DNA from: Caprella mutica
Lineage: Eukaryota; Arthropoda; Malacostraca; Amphipoda; Caprellidae
DNA: 64,000 bases
Assembly: GCA_947561585.1 (NCBI GenBank)
Contig: CANNZV010001614.1
Location: 185,266 to 249,265 of the forward strand
Direction of reading: 5' to 3'
Position 1 is the first letter of the stretch; each line of letters opens with the position of its first letter. The position numbers and the translations under genes are program-made. The notes beneath the pieces are model-generated. The model made no database searches, was not told where the DNA came from, and was given only the letters and a program-made list of their open reading frames with translations. This document shows positions 36,596 to 48,905 of the stretch, piece after piece.

Positions 36596-36850
36596 TTTCA
36601 GTAGACTTTAAGTAGAGAGATTTCTATTCAGTAAAGGAAACGTTGCACTGCTCTTCGTACAAAAACACAGAGAACTTTATTTAAACAATTGAATGGTAGT
36701 ATTGATGTCATTTATGTTCCAGAACGTTACTTTGGAAAGTGATGAGTCAGCTATTGTGATGTAAGTTTGGAAAGAAAAATACAATCACAAGTGTCACAAC
36801 TTGGAAACGAACTATTACAAATTAACCATTTAGCTGCTACATTAATCCAG
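36596..36850. repeat. Direct segmental duplication, copy A
   Basis: About 255 bp starting TTTCAGTAGACTTTAAGTAG, including GAACGTTACTTTGGAAAGTG, and ending GCTACATTAATCCAG. It recurs at 38402-38643 with few differences. No open frame is shared by both copies. Confidence 0.85.
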
Positions 36851-37049
36851 ATAAAGCTGTTTATATTAATATTCTGTGTATTTACATGTGTGTAAATTTG
36901 GCTGCTAAGAACAAAATTTGGCTGTAATAAGTTGGTTGGTAAAAATAATCATGAATTTTTTACTAATATTATTTTAGTAGCACTAATTTATCTTTTCAGA
37001 AGTTCAGACAAAAGTTACCAACGGATGAAAAGTCATTAGCGAACATGTA

Positions 37050-37510
37050 TTATTGACATCAAATATTCAGATATCAGGCAATATCAAAGGCATAGGAAAT
37101 GATTCAATCATACTATAATATGCTATATCCAAGGCATCTGAAACAGTATCAAGAATAATATAAATATTCTTCATAAGCCATGCAAAATCCAAAGCATCAA
37201 TTAAGGATATACTGTAAATATTCTCAATGAAAGCAGGCAATCACCCAAGTGTTCTGAAGTTGTATCTAAGATACACTATAAATATTCTTTATAAAACATG
37301 CAATATCCAAGGTATCTGAAGTAGAGTATCAAGGATACTATAAATATTCTCAATATAACATTCAATTATTAAAGGATTCTGAAGCAGTATCTAGGATATA
37401 CCATAAATATTCTTTGTAAACATGCAATAGCTAATATATCTGAAGCAGTAGCAATGATAGGCAGAATGCATCCAATCCTCACGATACTGTAAATATTGTA
37501 CGCATCGTTA
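37050..37510. repeat. Degenerate 60-bp tandem repeat
   Basis: About seven diverged copies of a unit near 60 bp with the words GGATACTATAAATATTCT, CATGCAATATCCAAGG and ATCTGAAGCAGTATC. Copies differ by substitutions and small gaps, so this is an old array. Confidence 0.7.
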
Positions 37511-38401
37511 ACTCTGGTTTTATTCCTGTTTTATCCACTCGTGAAGCAATTATTGTCAGAATAATTCAAAAGCCACATGGCTATTTCGGTCAGAGGAGAG
37601 ATGTTGCTGAGAGAATTTTGGCCACTGCTTCAATGATTGGGAAAGTTTCAGTGTATTCCTCATGATTATTATATCTCAAAATGTGTTCACTTTGATGACA
37701 GAAATCTGATTAAATCGAATGGTATATCGCACATGAATTGGATTTGAGGTTATTTTGGAATAATGAACATTTTAGTTATTCAAAATTGTTATCGGTATTC
37801 AGGATTTAATAACATTGATTCAGCATTAAATCTAGTTTCATGGAATTCTGATAACTAACTATAGGAATGGAAATTCATCTGGAAAATAGTGTAATGTTAA
37901 ACCAACGCAATTTGATTCGGTATTGAATCGTTCCATGAAAACTTCTTAAATGGGATATTGAATTAGTTTGAGTTATAAAACAAATATTGTCCATGTCTAT
38001 ATGAATCAAAGTCAAAATCACGAGAATCCATTAGCTAGGATCCATTTCATGGAGTGATAATGTATCCGAAGTGGCAGATCCAACTAGAATCTAATTATAG
38101 AAGATAAAAAAAAAACAGTAGCCTTCCTCTCACGGGAGAATAATTCAGTAGAACATCGCATAGCGCTGCATTGCAGCTAGTAACTCCATCCTACCCACCA
38201 CCTGCAAACAAAAACTCCATTAATAGGCCCTCAGAAAGCTATTTGCGGTAGTGACTTTCGAGAGCCGCCAAAGCACCCTGGAATGAAGGCTCAAGTCAGT
38301 TGCCTCTTTGTATTCCACTAAAAAGTCTCTTTGTGTGGACTCTGCGTACGTCCGAACTAAGGAAACTGACAATAACTTGGGGATTTTCGAGAGAAAAATA
38401 C
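37511..38401. other. Unique region with a GC-richer patch
   Basis: The patch 38095-38400 is more GC-rich. On the minus strand 38220-38394 is open for about 58 codons with a plausible composition (TYAESTQRDFLVEYKEATDL) ending in a stop. Splice signals are weak, so I list it as a lead and not as a gene. Confidence 0.2.
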
Positions 38402-38883
38402 TTTCAGTAGACTTTAAGTAGAGAGATTTCTATTCAGTAAAGGAAACGTTGCACTCCTCTTCGTACAAAAACACTGTGAACTTTATTTAAACAATTGAAT
38501 GGTAGTATTGATGTCATTTATGTTCCAGAACGTTACTTTGGAAAGTGATGAGTCAGCTATTAGGATGAAAGTTCAGAAAGAAAAATACAATCGCAAATGT
38601 CACAACTTGAAAATGGACTATTACAAATCAACCATTTAGCTGGTAAATGTGGGGAACTCAATTCTTCTATACTAGATAGAAACCTGCATGAACACCTGCT
38701 ATTCTATTAATTATGAAGAAAACAGAATTCATCTTATAAAGTAGATAAAACTTTTATTAAATTTTATTTTTGTATTTCAATTATTATCGATTGTTTCAGG
38801 TACGTTGTGAATGATTAAAACTCTCAAACTTTATAATCCAATAGCTTCCAATAGATAGGAATCTATTGCTACATTAATCCAGG
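38402..38883. repeat. Direct segmental duplication, copy B, with a 225-bp interruption
   Basis: 38402-38643 matches 36596-36835. The homology then breaks and resumes only at GCTACATTAATCCAG (38868-38883), which directly follows in copy A. So about 225 bp was inserted here or deleted from copy A. The extra segment has no clear terminal repeats. Confidence 0.75.
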
Positions 38884-39724
38884 ATTATTATTATTTTCAT
38901 TTCCTAATCCTCCAGTAACTTTAATTCAAGTTGACTCAATCTATGGGATTAAAGTAAATCTGAACTATAGGGGAGGAAAGATTCTGAGCGAGAACCCTCT
39001 AGACTTCTCAGCAACTTCCAATGGGATTACTCGGAATAATATCCTAAAATGTATTTCAGTTCAAACCACTTCACGCAACTTGGAGGCTGAAATTGAGTAA
39101 AGTTTCAGACGTACAAAGGAGACCATGCGCCTAAACTGAAAGCATTGGCATTGATGGCTCCTTAGGAGTTCTATTCTTGCAGCATTATGATTTTCATTCT
39201 TTTAGAGGAGAGTTTCATTTAGCAAATTGGCTTCCGTTTACTACTCATGCAAATTCTGTGTAAGTGTTCTCCCACATTTAACAACTGTCCACTTGGTACC
39301 TAAAGTATCATAATGCTGCGAGTCTCCGAAGCGTGGAAGTCGACAAATATTGGATTTTGAAGCACATTCCATTTACTTTGAGTGCTCCTCTGGAAATATT
39401 GCAAGGAAATTTGAAAATATTCCAGTCCGTAATATCTATAGAGCTATAGTTCTGAGCTGTTTGCTCGCATTTTATGATACAAAAAGAGATTTTGGCCACT
39501 TTAGTTCATGTTTGAATTTGAGATTCTGAAAAAAGCGGTGTTACCTATATGGGTTTATTTTCAAAATTGATCAATCGTTTCAATTTTGTGAAGATTGTTG
39601 TTTAATTTTTGTTACTTTTTTAATAAATCGATTGTGGAATTGATCCTTAAATAATATTCAAATTAATCATATGTTTTAACTAAGTTAATCGCTTATAACT
39701 TATATCATTCAAATTAATACGAAC
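38884..39724. other. Unique spacer
   Basis: Contains a 63-codon minus-strand frame (39308-39499) of mixed composition without a recognised domain. No repeat is visible. Confidence 0.4.
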
Positions 39725-40225
39725 TGAAATTTAAATGAATTGAAATTATTTAAATGAATTGAAATTATTTAAATGAATTGAAATTATTTAAATGAATTGA
39801 AATCATTTAAATCATTTAAATGAATTGAAATTATTTAAATTATTAAAATGAATTGAAATTATTTAAATGAATTTTAATTATTTATATGAATTTAAATTAT
39901 CTATGTATATGAATTTAAATGAATTTAAATGATTTAAATGAATTTAAATGATTTGAATGAATTTAAATGATTTAAATGAATTTAAATGATTTAAATGAAT
40001 TTAAATGATTTAAATGAATTTAAATGATTTAAATGAATTTAAATGATTTAAATGAATTTAAATGATTTAAATGAATTTAAATGATTTAAATGAATTTAAA
40101 TGATTTAAATGAATTTAAATGATTTAAATGAATTTAAATGATTTAAATGAATTTAAATGATTTAAATGAATTTAAATGATTTAAATGAATTTAAATGATT
40201 TAAATGAATTTAAATTATTCAAATG
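39725..40225. repeat. 19-bp AT tandem repeat
   Basis: About 25 copies of AAATGAATTTAAATGATTT. The first third (39730-39890) has a related unit, AAATGAATTGAAATTATTT. Very low complexity; able to form A/T-rich hairpins. Confidence 0.95.
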
Positions 40226-40734
40226 AAAAGTTTAATTACGTATATGTAATATTGCTAATTATAAAAAAAAACAGGAATTCTTTTTTTTTTATAATCATAT
40301 ATTCAATTAGCCAATTTACATCATCCCATATTATTTTCACAGTTTCCTATCACACTCTCCAATACTTTTCTCAGTTTTTCCAATGTGTTCGAATCCTACT
40401 AACGGTAACTATGATAGCATCGGCAGAGTCGCTAAGCCTTTAAAGGCCAATCACCGACAGCCGCCCTGCCCTCTCAATAACCATTGAAAGGCAATTGAAT
40501 AATTTTCGAACAAAAGAACTTGTCGCATAATTGGGACCTCGAGGAGCCACTTCGATTCTAGTAGCCAGTCTTCAAACCATTATCCTAAGCTGTGAACTCT
40601 AATGAGGGGTGGAGGGGGGGGGGGTATATGGTATTGATGATTTAGATCCAAACACACATAATATATGAGTGAAAAAATTCGTATTCAATTCCCTAGAGCT
40701 CTGTTTTTTATATTCTGAACGTTATAAATGCCTT

Positions 40735-41080
40735 TAAGGCAATGTCCATAGAGTTATGATAAACTACTTTAGAGAGAGGAAGTGTTGCAGCGATTGCAGG
40801 ACGCTAAAGAAGACGGTGTAAAACCTTATTTTGGTTCAGTTATATCATTTCTCCATTAAACTGACGCTAGATTGCCAGTCACGTGACCCAAATAAGGATT
40901 TTAGCGTCTCGCAAGACGCGATATTATTTTGGCCACTGACTCACCACTTGGCAATGTCACACGAGCGCTTTTGGAGCATTTTTAACGCTCCAAAAGCGTC
41001 GCGTAACATGGATACATATGAAATGAGTTTAAAAACGCTGTGAAAACACTGTGGAAAACGCTCGTCTGACATTGTCCTTA
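40735..41080. mobile_element. Candidate MITE with internal hairpin
   Basis: Short inverted ends (TTAAGGCAATGTCC on the left; TGACATTGTCCTTAA on the right) enclose about 345 bp that is GC-richer than its surroundings. Inside is a perfect 12-bp hairpin, CGCTTTTGGAGC (40966-40977) with GCTCCAAAAGCG (40987-40998), and repeated AACGCT words. A 70-codon plus-strand frame (40831-41043) passes through it without a known domain. A non-autonomous element is my preferred reading. Confidence 0.5.
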
Positions 41081-41114
41081 ACGTTGAGCTTCTAATAACC
41101 CACTTGAAATCACC

Positions 41115-41144
41115 TAATCTTCTACGGCCCCACCATAACTTTCA
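41115..41144. repeat. Single copy of the 35-bp MITE arm
   Basis: TAATCTTCTACGGCCCCACC ATAACTTTCA matches the monomer of the array at 18150-19235 with one or two changes. Only one arm is evident. Confidence 0.7.
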
Positions 41145-42096
41145 GTCAGAGTAGCTTCTAGCACTTTTCACATGATGGAAAATTATCCAATTGAAGTAGT
41201 AAGATATCAATAATATTAACATAGGCAATAGTGCAAGTAAACATATTTTGATGAAGTAATTAATTAATTTAATGATTATAATATTATGTCAAACAAATTA
41301 TATTTCGCTGACATATTTATTGCGATACTTATTGGTTATATTATAGCTAAAAGATAGACCTATCGTCAACATGAGAACCTACTGCCCTCTGATATTAGGT
41401 TTAAACCACTTTTATATATATACTTTTTATTTTACATTCTCAGCCTAATTCCAAACTAATTTTAATGATTTACATAAGGACACATTTTGATATTTATTAT
41501 ATTTAGGATATTCTTAAATTGAGTTCTTTGTAGATTATTAGGATTCGCACACTTACACGGAAGCTTACATTAAACCGTCGCTATAAATTGAAGCTGAATT
41601 AAAGTGGGTCTGCATTTGCATCGTTATTTAGGTCATATACAAATATGTATATATATATTTTAAAGACTTATACTCGACTGGCCAAAGCAGAAATATATTA
41701 ATTTTAAATTACACTCCGATCACCTATTTGTATATTGCGCTATTGAGTTACTGATTAAAATAAATATTAGCATGTTAATTATGTTCATTGATTTATTAGT
41801 TGTATAACATGTAAACAAATTACCTTAAGTACAGCTGGACTGTAGATATGATTATCTATAAATTATTAAAAAAACATTGAACAGTTGATTGATATATTTC
41901 CATAATTTTATATCCATACATGTAATATGCTATAATTTTACAGATGAAAATTGTAATTTATCAATGAACAATTATCCTTTCCATTAAACGTTAAGTTTTC
42001 CCCAACACCTTTCAGAAAATTCTAAAACAAATCAACTCCAACAATCTTCAGCATAACATATTTAGGTATCAGGTCTTGAAGAACTAATGGCAATGT
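41145..42096. other. Unique AT-rich spacer
   Basis: Single-copy DNA without a supported feature. Confidence 0.5.
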
Positions 42097-42221
42097 TCAC
42101 GTCATCCCCAGCGCATGTTCTGCGTCAGAGGAAGCATCAAAAGTCCTGTAGGAGTCGTTTGCAGGACTCCTCAATGCTTCTCTCTGATTATTCCACATTT
42201 TTGTTGATGTGCTCTGGGATT
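42097..42221 (-). CDS. Candidate terminal exon, unrecognised
   Basis: On the minus strand a strong acceptor (CTTCTCTCACTTGCAG, 42222-42237) is followed by a 125-base stretch open to a TGA at 42097-42099. It encodes about 40 residues with a serine- and charge-rich make-up (NDSYRTFDASSDAEHALGMT at the end). Its entry phase (two bases complete a codon) fits the exit phase of the exon at 61254-61398, but that would require an intron of about 19 kb and nothing else ties them. The plus strand is also open here for 64 codons, which lowers confidence. No family recognised. Confidence 0.28.
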
Positions 42222-44284
42222 CTGCAAGTGAGAGAAGGAGTTCCGCAGTTTATATTTCGCCTCAGATTCTTTGATATTTGATGCTCTTTTTTGATATCTA
42301 ATATAGTGTCCTATTTTACACGCTTCTGATTCCTAATCTAATGTAACGACAATTTTAACACGTATTTTATATCTGTAACTGGCGAGTTTTATTCGTATTT
42401 GATTAGCAATTAAATCGGTTCAAATATAGGCTGAAAAGATGTAATTTCTAGATCTATTCGTGTTTATTTTTCTATTAATGTAGTGTTTAGATAATTACTT
42501 TTACTGGAATAGAAGTGACAAGATTTTATGCTGAAAGCATGCACTTGATATGAATAGTCAATTAGTATATCAAAGAAGTTTATTCCCTGCATTTTCTTGG
42601 TTCTCAGTTTTTATTTTAGATACCAGCGCCTCTTCTTGTGTGGTCCGATCCTCTTTAGAAATTGTAGCTGTTGATCCATCCCCAGAAGTTAAACATTCGA
42701 GATTTTCAGAAGAGGCAAAAAGTTCTCGAGTGGAGATCCTCCGTTGAGGCTGTCACGATTGGGTGACGCTAAGTTTTAAAGGAAAAATCTTGGGAAAGAT
42801 TCACCATCTTATATAGAAAGAAGAGATAGAACCTAGTTACTTAAAGGACGTTGTAGGACTAGAAAATATATTTATAAATGATTGATGTGCAACATTTTAA
42901 ACACATATAAATTGCTTAACTCAGAGTGTTTTAATTTATGACCTGACCTATTATTAAACGTAATCCTTACGGAAAAATCGGTGTACAAAAAAGCCTAATC
43001 ATCGAGGCGGTAAATCGACAGCGCCGATTGCATCATCATCATCTGGTAGCAGAAATTTTATCTGATTTGGTAAATAGTGGCCATGAACCAATCACAAGCA
43101 CTCTGGAAAGTTCGGAAGACTCTTCGATTGCAGATGAATGGTCTTGAGTTAACAAAGACTCTTTTCGCTCAAACTTTTGCATCTTTTTATTCAGAGACAG
43201 TGGAAGATACATTGAAATTGAACAGATCATGTGGAAAAGTTTAAATGAAAAAGGATGTTTTCACCAGTAACATTCGGGAATAGTTTTCCTTTTGTTCTTT
43301 CAGAACAAGGCAGCGACTATAATTGGGGATTGTATACGAAAAGAATTGTGTCTGTATTTGCAATTTGAAATAAAAAACGACCTCTGTTTTTGCGTCAGAG
43401 TTTTCGATGATAAATATCCCGGTGAGTGCTCTTGGTGCTCACAGTTCTCACTTTTATTCACATGCAGGTAATTGTTTGTAAACAGTAAAATGCTCGGCAC
43501 GAGTAATGGATTAATAGTCTCAACTAAAACTATTTGCAATTGCATAAGTATTTAAGTGTTAGTGTTCATCGAACTCTTGTTAAACGAATCCAATCAGTTT
43601 GCTCGGATAGCGTATTTATTTTCGAATAGAGCTATTTATTCTAGTACATCAATTTCAATGACAGGGCAATCAGTTTAAAGTGAAGTAAAGTGATGCAGGA
43701 ATATTATCTCTCAATTCTATTTATTACATTAAATATCTACCTATCAAATGTTGAATTTTGTTTATTGTTTATTGAAATTCTGTTTATAAAAAATACAAAA
43801 ATATAAACCAAATACAATGTTTAAAATATGAAACAGTCTGATTCTTTAAAAAGAATCACTGTGGTATATGAAAAATATAGAAAATACGTATAAAATATAA
43901 AAAATCAAAATTGAGAGTGAATTTTTTTTTACTTAAACTTAGATTTATAGAGAAAATTTCAGGGCATATGTCAATTGGAATGAGTTTAAACAATAATGTT
44001 TTTCATGCAGAATTTAAATAAAAATAAGGTCTTATATCCTTCCTCAAAATAACATTCCCCCCTTTAAAATAATAAGGATAATAGAATAAGAAAACTTAGC
44101 TAATCCGAAATTAATATGTATATTATTATTGTTTATATAATGTATCTATCTTTCTCCTTTGATGTATCAGTCTGTGCCACATAGCATTGTTATTAGAAAG
44201 AGCAGATCATATTATGAGTACATTGTTATTGACTATATCGCTATACCAGTATGTATTAGAATTATTATTGTCAATATACTGTAC
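42222..44284. other. Region of GC-richer exon-like islands, strand uncertain
   Basis: Islands at 42560-42760, 43000-43230 and 43270-43545 are richer in GC than the surroundings and open on one or both strands. Minus: ELFASSENLECLTSGDGSTA near 42700-42620, and ERKESLLTQDHSSAIEESSE near 43170. Plus: VAEILSDLVNSGHEPITSTL ending in a stop at 43145-43147, and a TTCTTTCAG acceptor (43293-43301) followed by 120 open bases to a GGTGAGT donor near 43421. No set is phase-consistent across islands, so I call no gene. Confidence 0.2.
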
Positions 44285-45838
44285 TGTCAGAGAAAAGAGT
44301 CACTGTGATGATGTACTATCAGAGAAAAGAGTCACTGTGATGATGTACTATCAGAGAAAAGAGTCACTGTTATGATGTACTATCAGAGAAAAGAGTCACT
44401 GTGATGATGTACTATCAGAGAAAAGAGTCACTGTGATGATGTACTATCAGAGAAAAGAGTCACTGTTATGATGTACTATCAGAGAAAAGAGTCACTGTTA
44501 TGATGTACTATCAGAGAAAAGAGTCACTGTGATGATGTACTATCAGAGAAAAGAGTCACTGTTATGATGTACTATCAGAGAAAAGAGTCACTGTGATGAT
44601 GTACTATCAGAGAAAAGAGTCACTGTGATGATGTACTATCAGAGAAAAGAGTCACTGTGATGATGTACTATCAGAGAAAAGAGTCACTGTGATGATGTAC
44701 TATCAGAGAAAAGAGTCACTGTTATGATGTACTATCAGAGAAAAGAGTCACTGTGATGATGTACTATCAGAGAAAAGAGTCACTGTGATGATGTACTATC
44801 AGAGAAAAGAGTCACTGTTATGATGTACTATCAGAGAAAAGAGTCACTGTTATGATGTACTATCAGAGAAAAGAGTCACTGTGATGATGTACTATCAGAG
44901 AAAAGAGTCACTGTTATGATGTACTATCAGAGAAAAGAGTCACTGTGATGATGTACTATCAGAGAAAAGAGTCACTGTGATGATGTACTATCAGAGAAAA
45001 GAGTCACTGTGATGATGTACTATCAGAGAAAAGAGTCACTGTGATGATGTACTATCAGAGAAAAGAGTCACTGTTATGATGTACTATCAGAGAAAAGAGT
45101 CACTGTGATGATGTACTATCAGAGAAAAGAGTCACTGTGATGATGTACTATCAGAGAAAAGAGTCACTGTTATGATGTACTATCAGAGAAAAGAGTCACT
45201 GTTATGATGTACTATCAGAGAAAAGAGTCACTGTGATGATGTACTATCAGAGAAAAGAGTCACTGTGATGATGTACTATCAGAGAAAAGAGTCACTGTTA
45301 TGATGTACTATCAGAGAAAAGAGTCACTGTGATGATGTACTATCAGAGAAAAGAGTCACTGTGATGATGTACTATCAGAGAAAAGAGTCACTGTGATGAT
45401 GTACTATCAGAGAAAAGAGTCACTGTTATGATGTACTATCAGAGAAAAGAGTCACTGTGATGATGTACTATCAGAGAAAAGAGTCACTGTGATGATGTAC
45501 TATCAGAGAAAAGAGTCACTGTGATGTTGTACTATCAGAGAAAAGAGTCACTGTTATGATGTACTATCAGAGAAAAGAGTCACTGTGATGATGTACTATC
45601 AGAGAAAAGAGTCACTGTGATGATGTACTATCAGAGAAAAGAGTCACTGTTATGATGTACTATCAGAGAAAAGAGTCACTGTGATGATGTACTATCAGAG
45701 AAAAGAGTCACTGTGATGATGTACTATCAGAGAAAAGAGTCACTGTAATGATGTACTATCAGAGAAAAGAGTCACTGTGATGATGTACTATCAGAGAAAA
45801 GAGTCACTGTGATGATGTACTATCAGAGAAAAGAACAA
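44285..45838. repeat. 32-bp satellite, highly homogeneous
   Basis: About 48 copies of a 32-bp unit (GTACTATCAGAGAAAAGAGT CACTGTGATGAT). Nearly all variation is at one base, G or T in CACTG(T)GATG versus CACTGTTATG. Reading that site along the array gives an 11-monomer pattern (352 bp) repeated in tandem. Singletons are one A (45727) and one GATGTTG (near 45528). The near-identity implies recent amplification. Confidence 0.97.
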
Positions 45839-48574
45839 CTGTTTTCCATCAAATATCAGTTTTCAAACAATGGATTTTTTCTTCCTTATGCTCGCAAATA
45901 ACCTTTAAATTTTAAGCACTAACAAAATATTATTATGACATAAATTATAATAACTCCCCACCTTAATTATTAAACTGTCACATGCATTGAGTTACTGTAT
46001 CGGGCAAATACAATTCAGATTTGAAGCCAATTAGTAGAATTAATTGAGGTAATCTATCTATATCTTGAAGATATGACCTCATCATTAATAATTTGATTGT
46101 ATTTAATTGATATCTATAATGTGATAAGAAGTCAAATTTACTATCTATAAGTATCTATATGGAAATATAACGTCATCTTTTGCTATCTCTATTTATCATT
46201 AATTGTAATGATATACATTATTTTTCCAATGTTCAAAAATTATTTTCAATGCTACAATAATTTATTATCATATCGTCTGTGATAATTATAACTTTTATAT
46301 TATATATTTCTAAAAGCATATTATTATAATAAAATCAATATGAAAAGTTTATTATTATTTATTATTATATTTTTAAACTAGTACTGCATATCGAAAAGAA
46401 TTCTATAGAATGAAATATTGCGATAAGAGGGACGCGGTAGGTTTTATCTATTTTATTGTTATGCATTATCGCACAGGAACATCTATTCCAGTTCAGGAAC
46501 ATCCAATTCCAGTCCCCCATAGGACTGTTCCAGAGACCCCTTTGATCTGCACTCCAACTGGAATTGGAACAAAAGTTTCGAAAAGTATCAGAAGCTACTA
46601 TAGCGTGATGATAAAAATGAATATCCGCTCTGAAGAATAGGACTTTTACGGTCCTTTGTCAGGGGGAAATTTGATGTGATCGAAAGGGCCGTGTAACCAA
46701 ATGGTGTGGCTCTGATATCTGGAGATTCTTGCTGAAAGGAGGGGGGGGGAGTGGAGGTGAGGGAGTGGAGGTGGAGATAGGGGGAGAGGGGAGGAGTTTG
46801 ACAGTGATGGTTGAAAAGTTAAAATGTGGTTCTGTACCTAAAAATAGATAGAAAGTTTATTGGAGAAAATGTTAGAAAATACGATTAAAAACTCTTTCAC
46901 ATATTATAATTTCTTTTCAAATTTTAAAATTCGCAAAATAAGGCATAACCATTTATTGAACAAAACTATCATAATTGACATATTACTGTAAATGTTGAGA
47001 GTGCTAGAAACGTGGTATAAATCCATCAGTTTACACTGTTATATCCGTTAATTACCATAATTTTTTCATGTTCTTGTAAGTAAACCCAGAGTTATCAACT
47101 ATTCTATCTCAACTTTCTCAATTTACTCTTTTTACTGATCTCACATCCTAACTTCATTTGCCTGCACTCAATTATTCACTCTCGCCCAAACAGAACTGCA
47201 TAAAGTTGTACCGAAACCACCGCCATCATTGTAAGTCAGAAATTATTTGCCTCCCGTGTATGTTCTTGGGCTAAAAACTCAGGAGGTTGGGTCTAACTTA
47301 GCATGTCGGAGCCTAACTTTCCGAACACGGGCAGGGGAGGGGGAGGTAAGAAAAGGATCAGCTGCAAAGGCTATCTGCAAGAATAGCAGTGAAGCAATTT
47401 TTAACCTTTTGTTTATACCATCGGTAGGTATTTTTGAGCTTGTTTTATAATGGAGTCAGGCTAAATGTCATTTAAGTTTAATGTAACATCAATTGATTAT
47501 TATATTAAACAAACATAGACTTCTTTATTTAATTATTTCCACAATTTCAAAGTGTTCATGAAAATAACATAGTGAAATGGTTGAAAATATGTTTATTTTG
47601 TTTTAAAATTGGCTCCGTTTTCAAACGAGACTACGATTTTCCGTGTGACGGGTTCTGCATTAGCGAGAAGTGACGTGTTCACGGTACCGTTTCGAAGCTT
47701 CGAACATAGCCATCTTTTTAACTGTCTCGCTTTACGACCGTATGCCTTGGTTCGAAAATAAGACATAAATTACCCCCACCGTTTATGAATAACAAAGTAA
47801 CTTAGGCTTCTTACTGCGAACTCCATTCCGAAAGACCATCACCTGCAGTATCTGCAGTATCCAGGCTACGTGATCTCACGTAGCCTAGATACAACTCTGA
47901 AGCTATCTAGGTAAGAGATGCTTTGTTATTTGATGACGCTATCCACTAAAATGGTTTGCTGTCATTCTTGAGTGTAAGGTTTTGTAGCGTTGTTAGTACA
48001 AGAATATTATCTTTGGATAGTACATGTAGGATCATCAATCTTCATAGGGCTCTGGCTACGTAAAAAAATAACCTGGATATTTAATGCGACTCTATTTTTC
48101 TCATGATACGACGCATTATCCCACGAGGTGTCAGGTTGATATCACATCAATATGGAAATAACTGATAAATATGATAATCTTAATTCTAATTCATTAATAT
48201 TGAAAAAGAAATTAGTATATAGCCCACAAATTTGAATTTAATAAATTTTGCTAAAATATTCAAATAATAACTTATTATGTAATAATGAACAATGAAAAAA
48301 TTTATTCGAGAATACACATTTTTAAGATGAATTACAATATTACAGAAAAAGGTAAAAGAGTACATAAAATGTATTCAGGGCCTGTGAGGCTATAGATCAT
48401 TCAAATTAACATATCAGTACAAACGATGAAATTACATTATTGGTTCAAAAGGTGGAAAATATTTATTGCATGGGAGCATAGTCAAATATTCATGAATTTT
48501 GTTAAAGAAACAAGAAACAGAAATTAGAAAAATATATTTATCATCAATTGAAATTATCGTCATCGATAATAACA
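45839..48574. other. AT-rich intergenic region
   Basis: Contains a G-rich tract (46738-46797), a GC-richer patch at 47180-47450 with an unrecognised 67-codon plus frame, and a short perfect palindrome GGCTACGTGATCTCACGTAGCC split around 47864-47885. No supported gene. Confidence 0.45.
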
Positions 48575-48730
48575 TTTATAATTAAATATGAATATTTATC
48601 ACTAAATAACAATATTTATCACTAAATAACAATATTTATCACTAAATAACAATATTTATCACTAATTAATAATATTTATCGCTAAATAACAATATTTATT
48701 ATCAATTAACGATATTTATAATTTAATAAC
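48575..48730. repeat. 20-bp AT tandem repeat
   Basis: About eight copies of AATATTTATCACTAAATAAC, diverging at both ends. Confidence 0.88.
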
Positions 48731-48840
48731 AATATAATATTATTAATACATATAAAATAACACCTCCCTATCACCAACAATCATTCAAAATTTTAAATCC
48801 ATAACAAATATTACTTCTAAATACTGCAGTCATAACGGGG

Positions 48841-48905
48841 ACACCATAGATTAAGAATGATCCCCTCTTAATCTTCCAAAGTCCCACCATAAATATCTGC
48901 CTGGG
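48841..48905. mobile_element. Short inverted-repeat element (35-bp arm family)
   Basis: ACACCATAGATTAAGAATG on the left and CTCTTAATCTTCCAAAGTCC CACCATAA on the right are diverged inverted arms of the family amplified at 18150. It ends CTGCCTGGG, as do the copies at 58965 and 60255. Confidence 0.6.

Noticed and set aside
43020..43125. Minus-strand peptide with an acidic run (LLPDDDDAIGAVDLPPR)
   Set aside because: The acidic run comes from a short CAT microsatellite, a stop lies just upstream, and there is no acceptor between that stop and the peptide.
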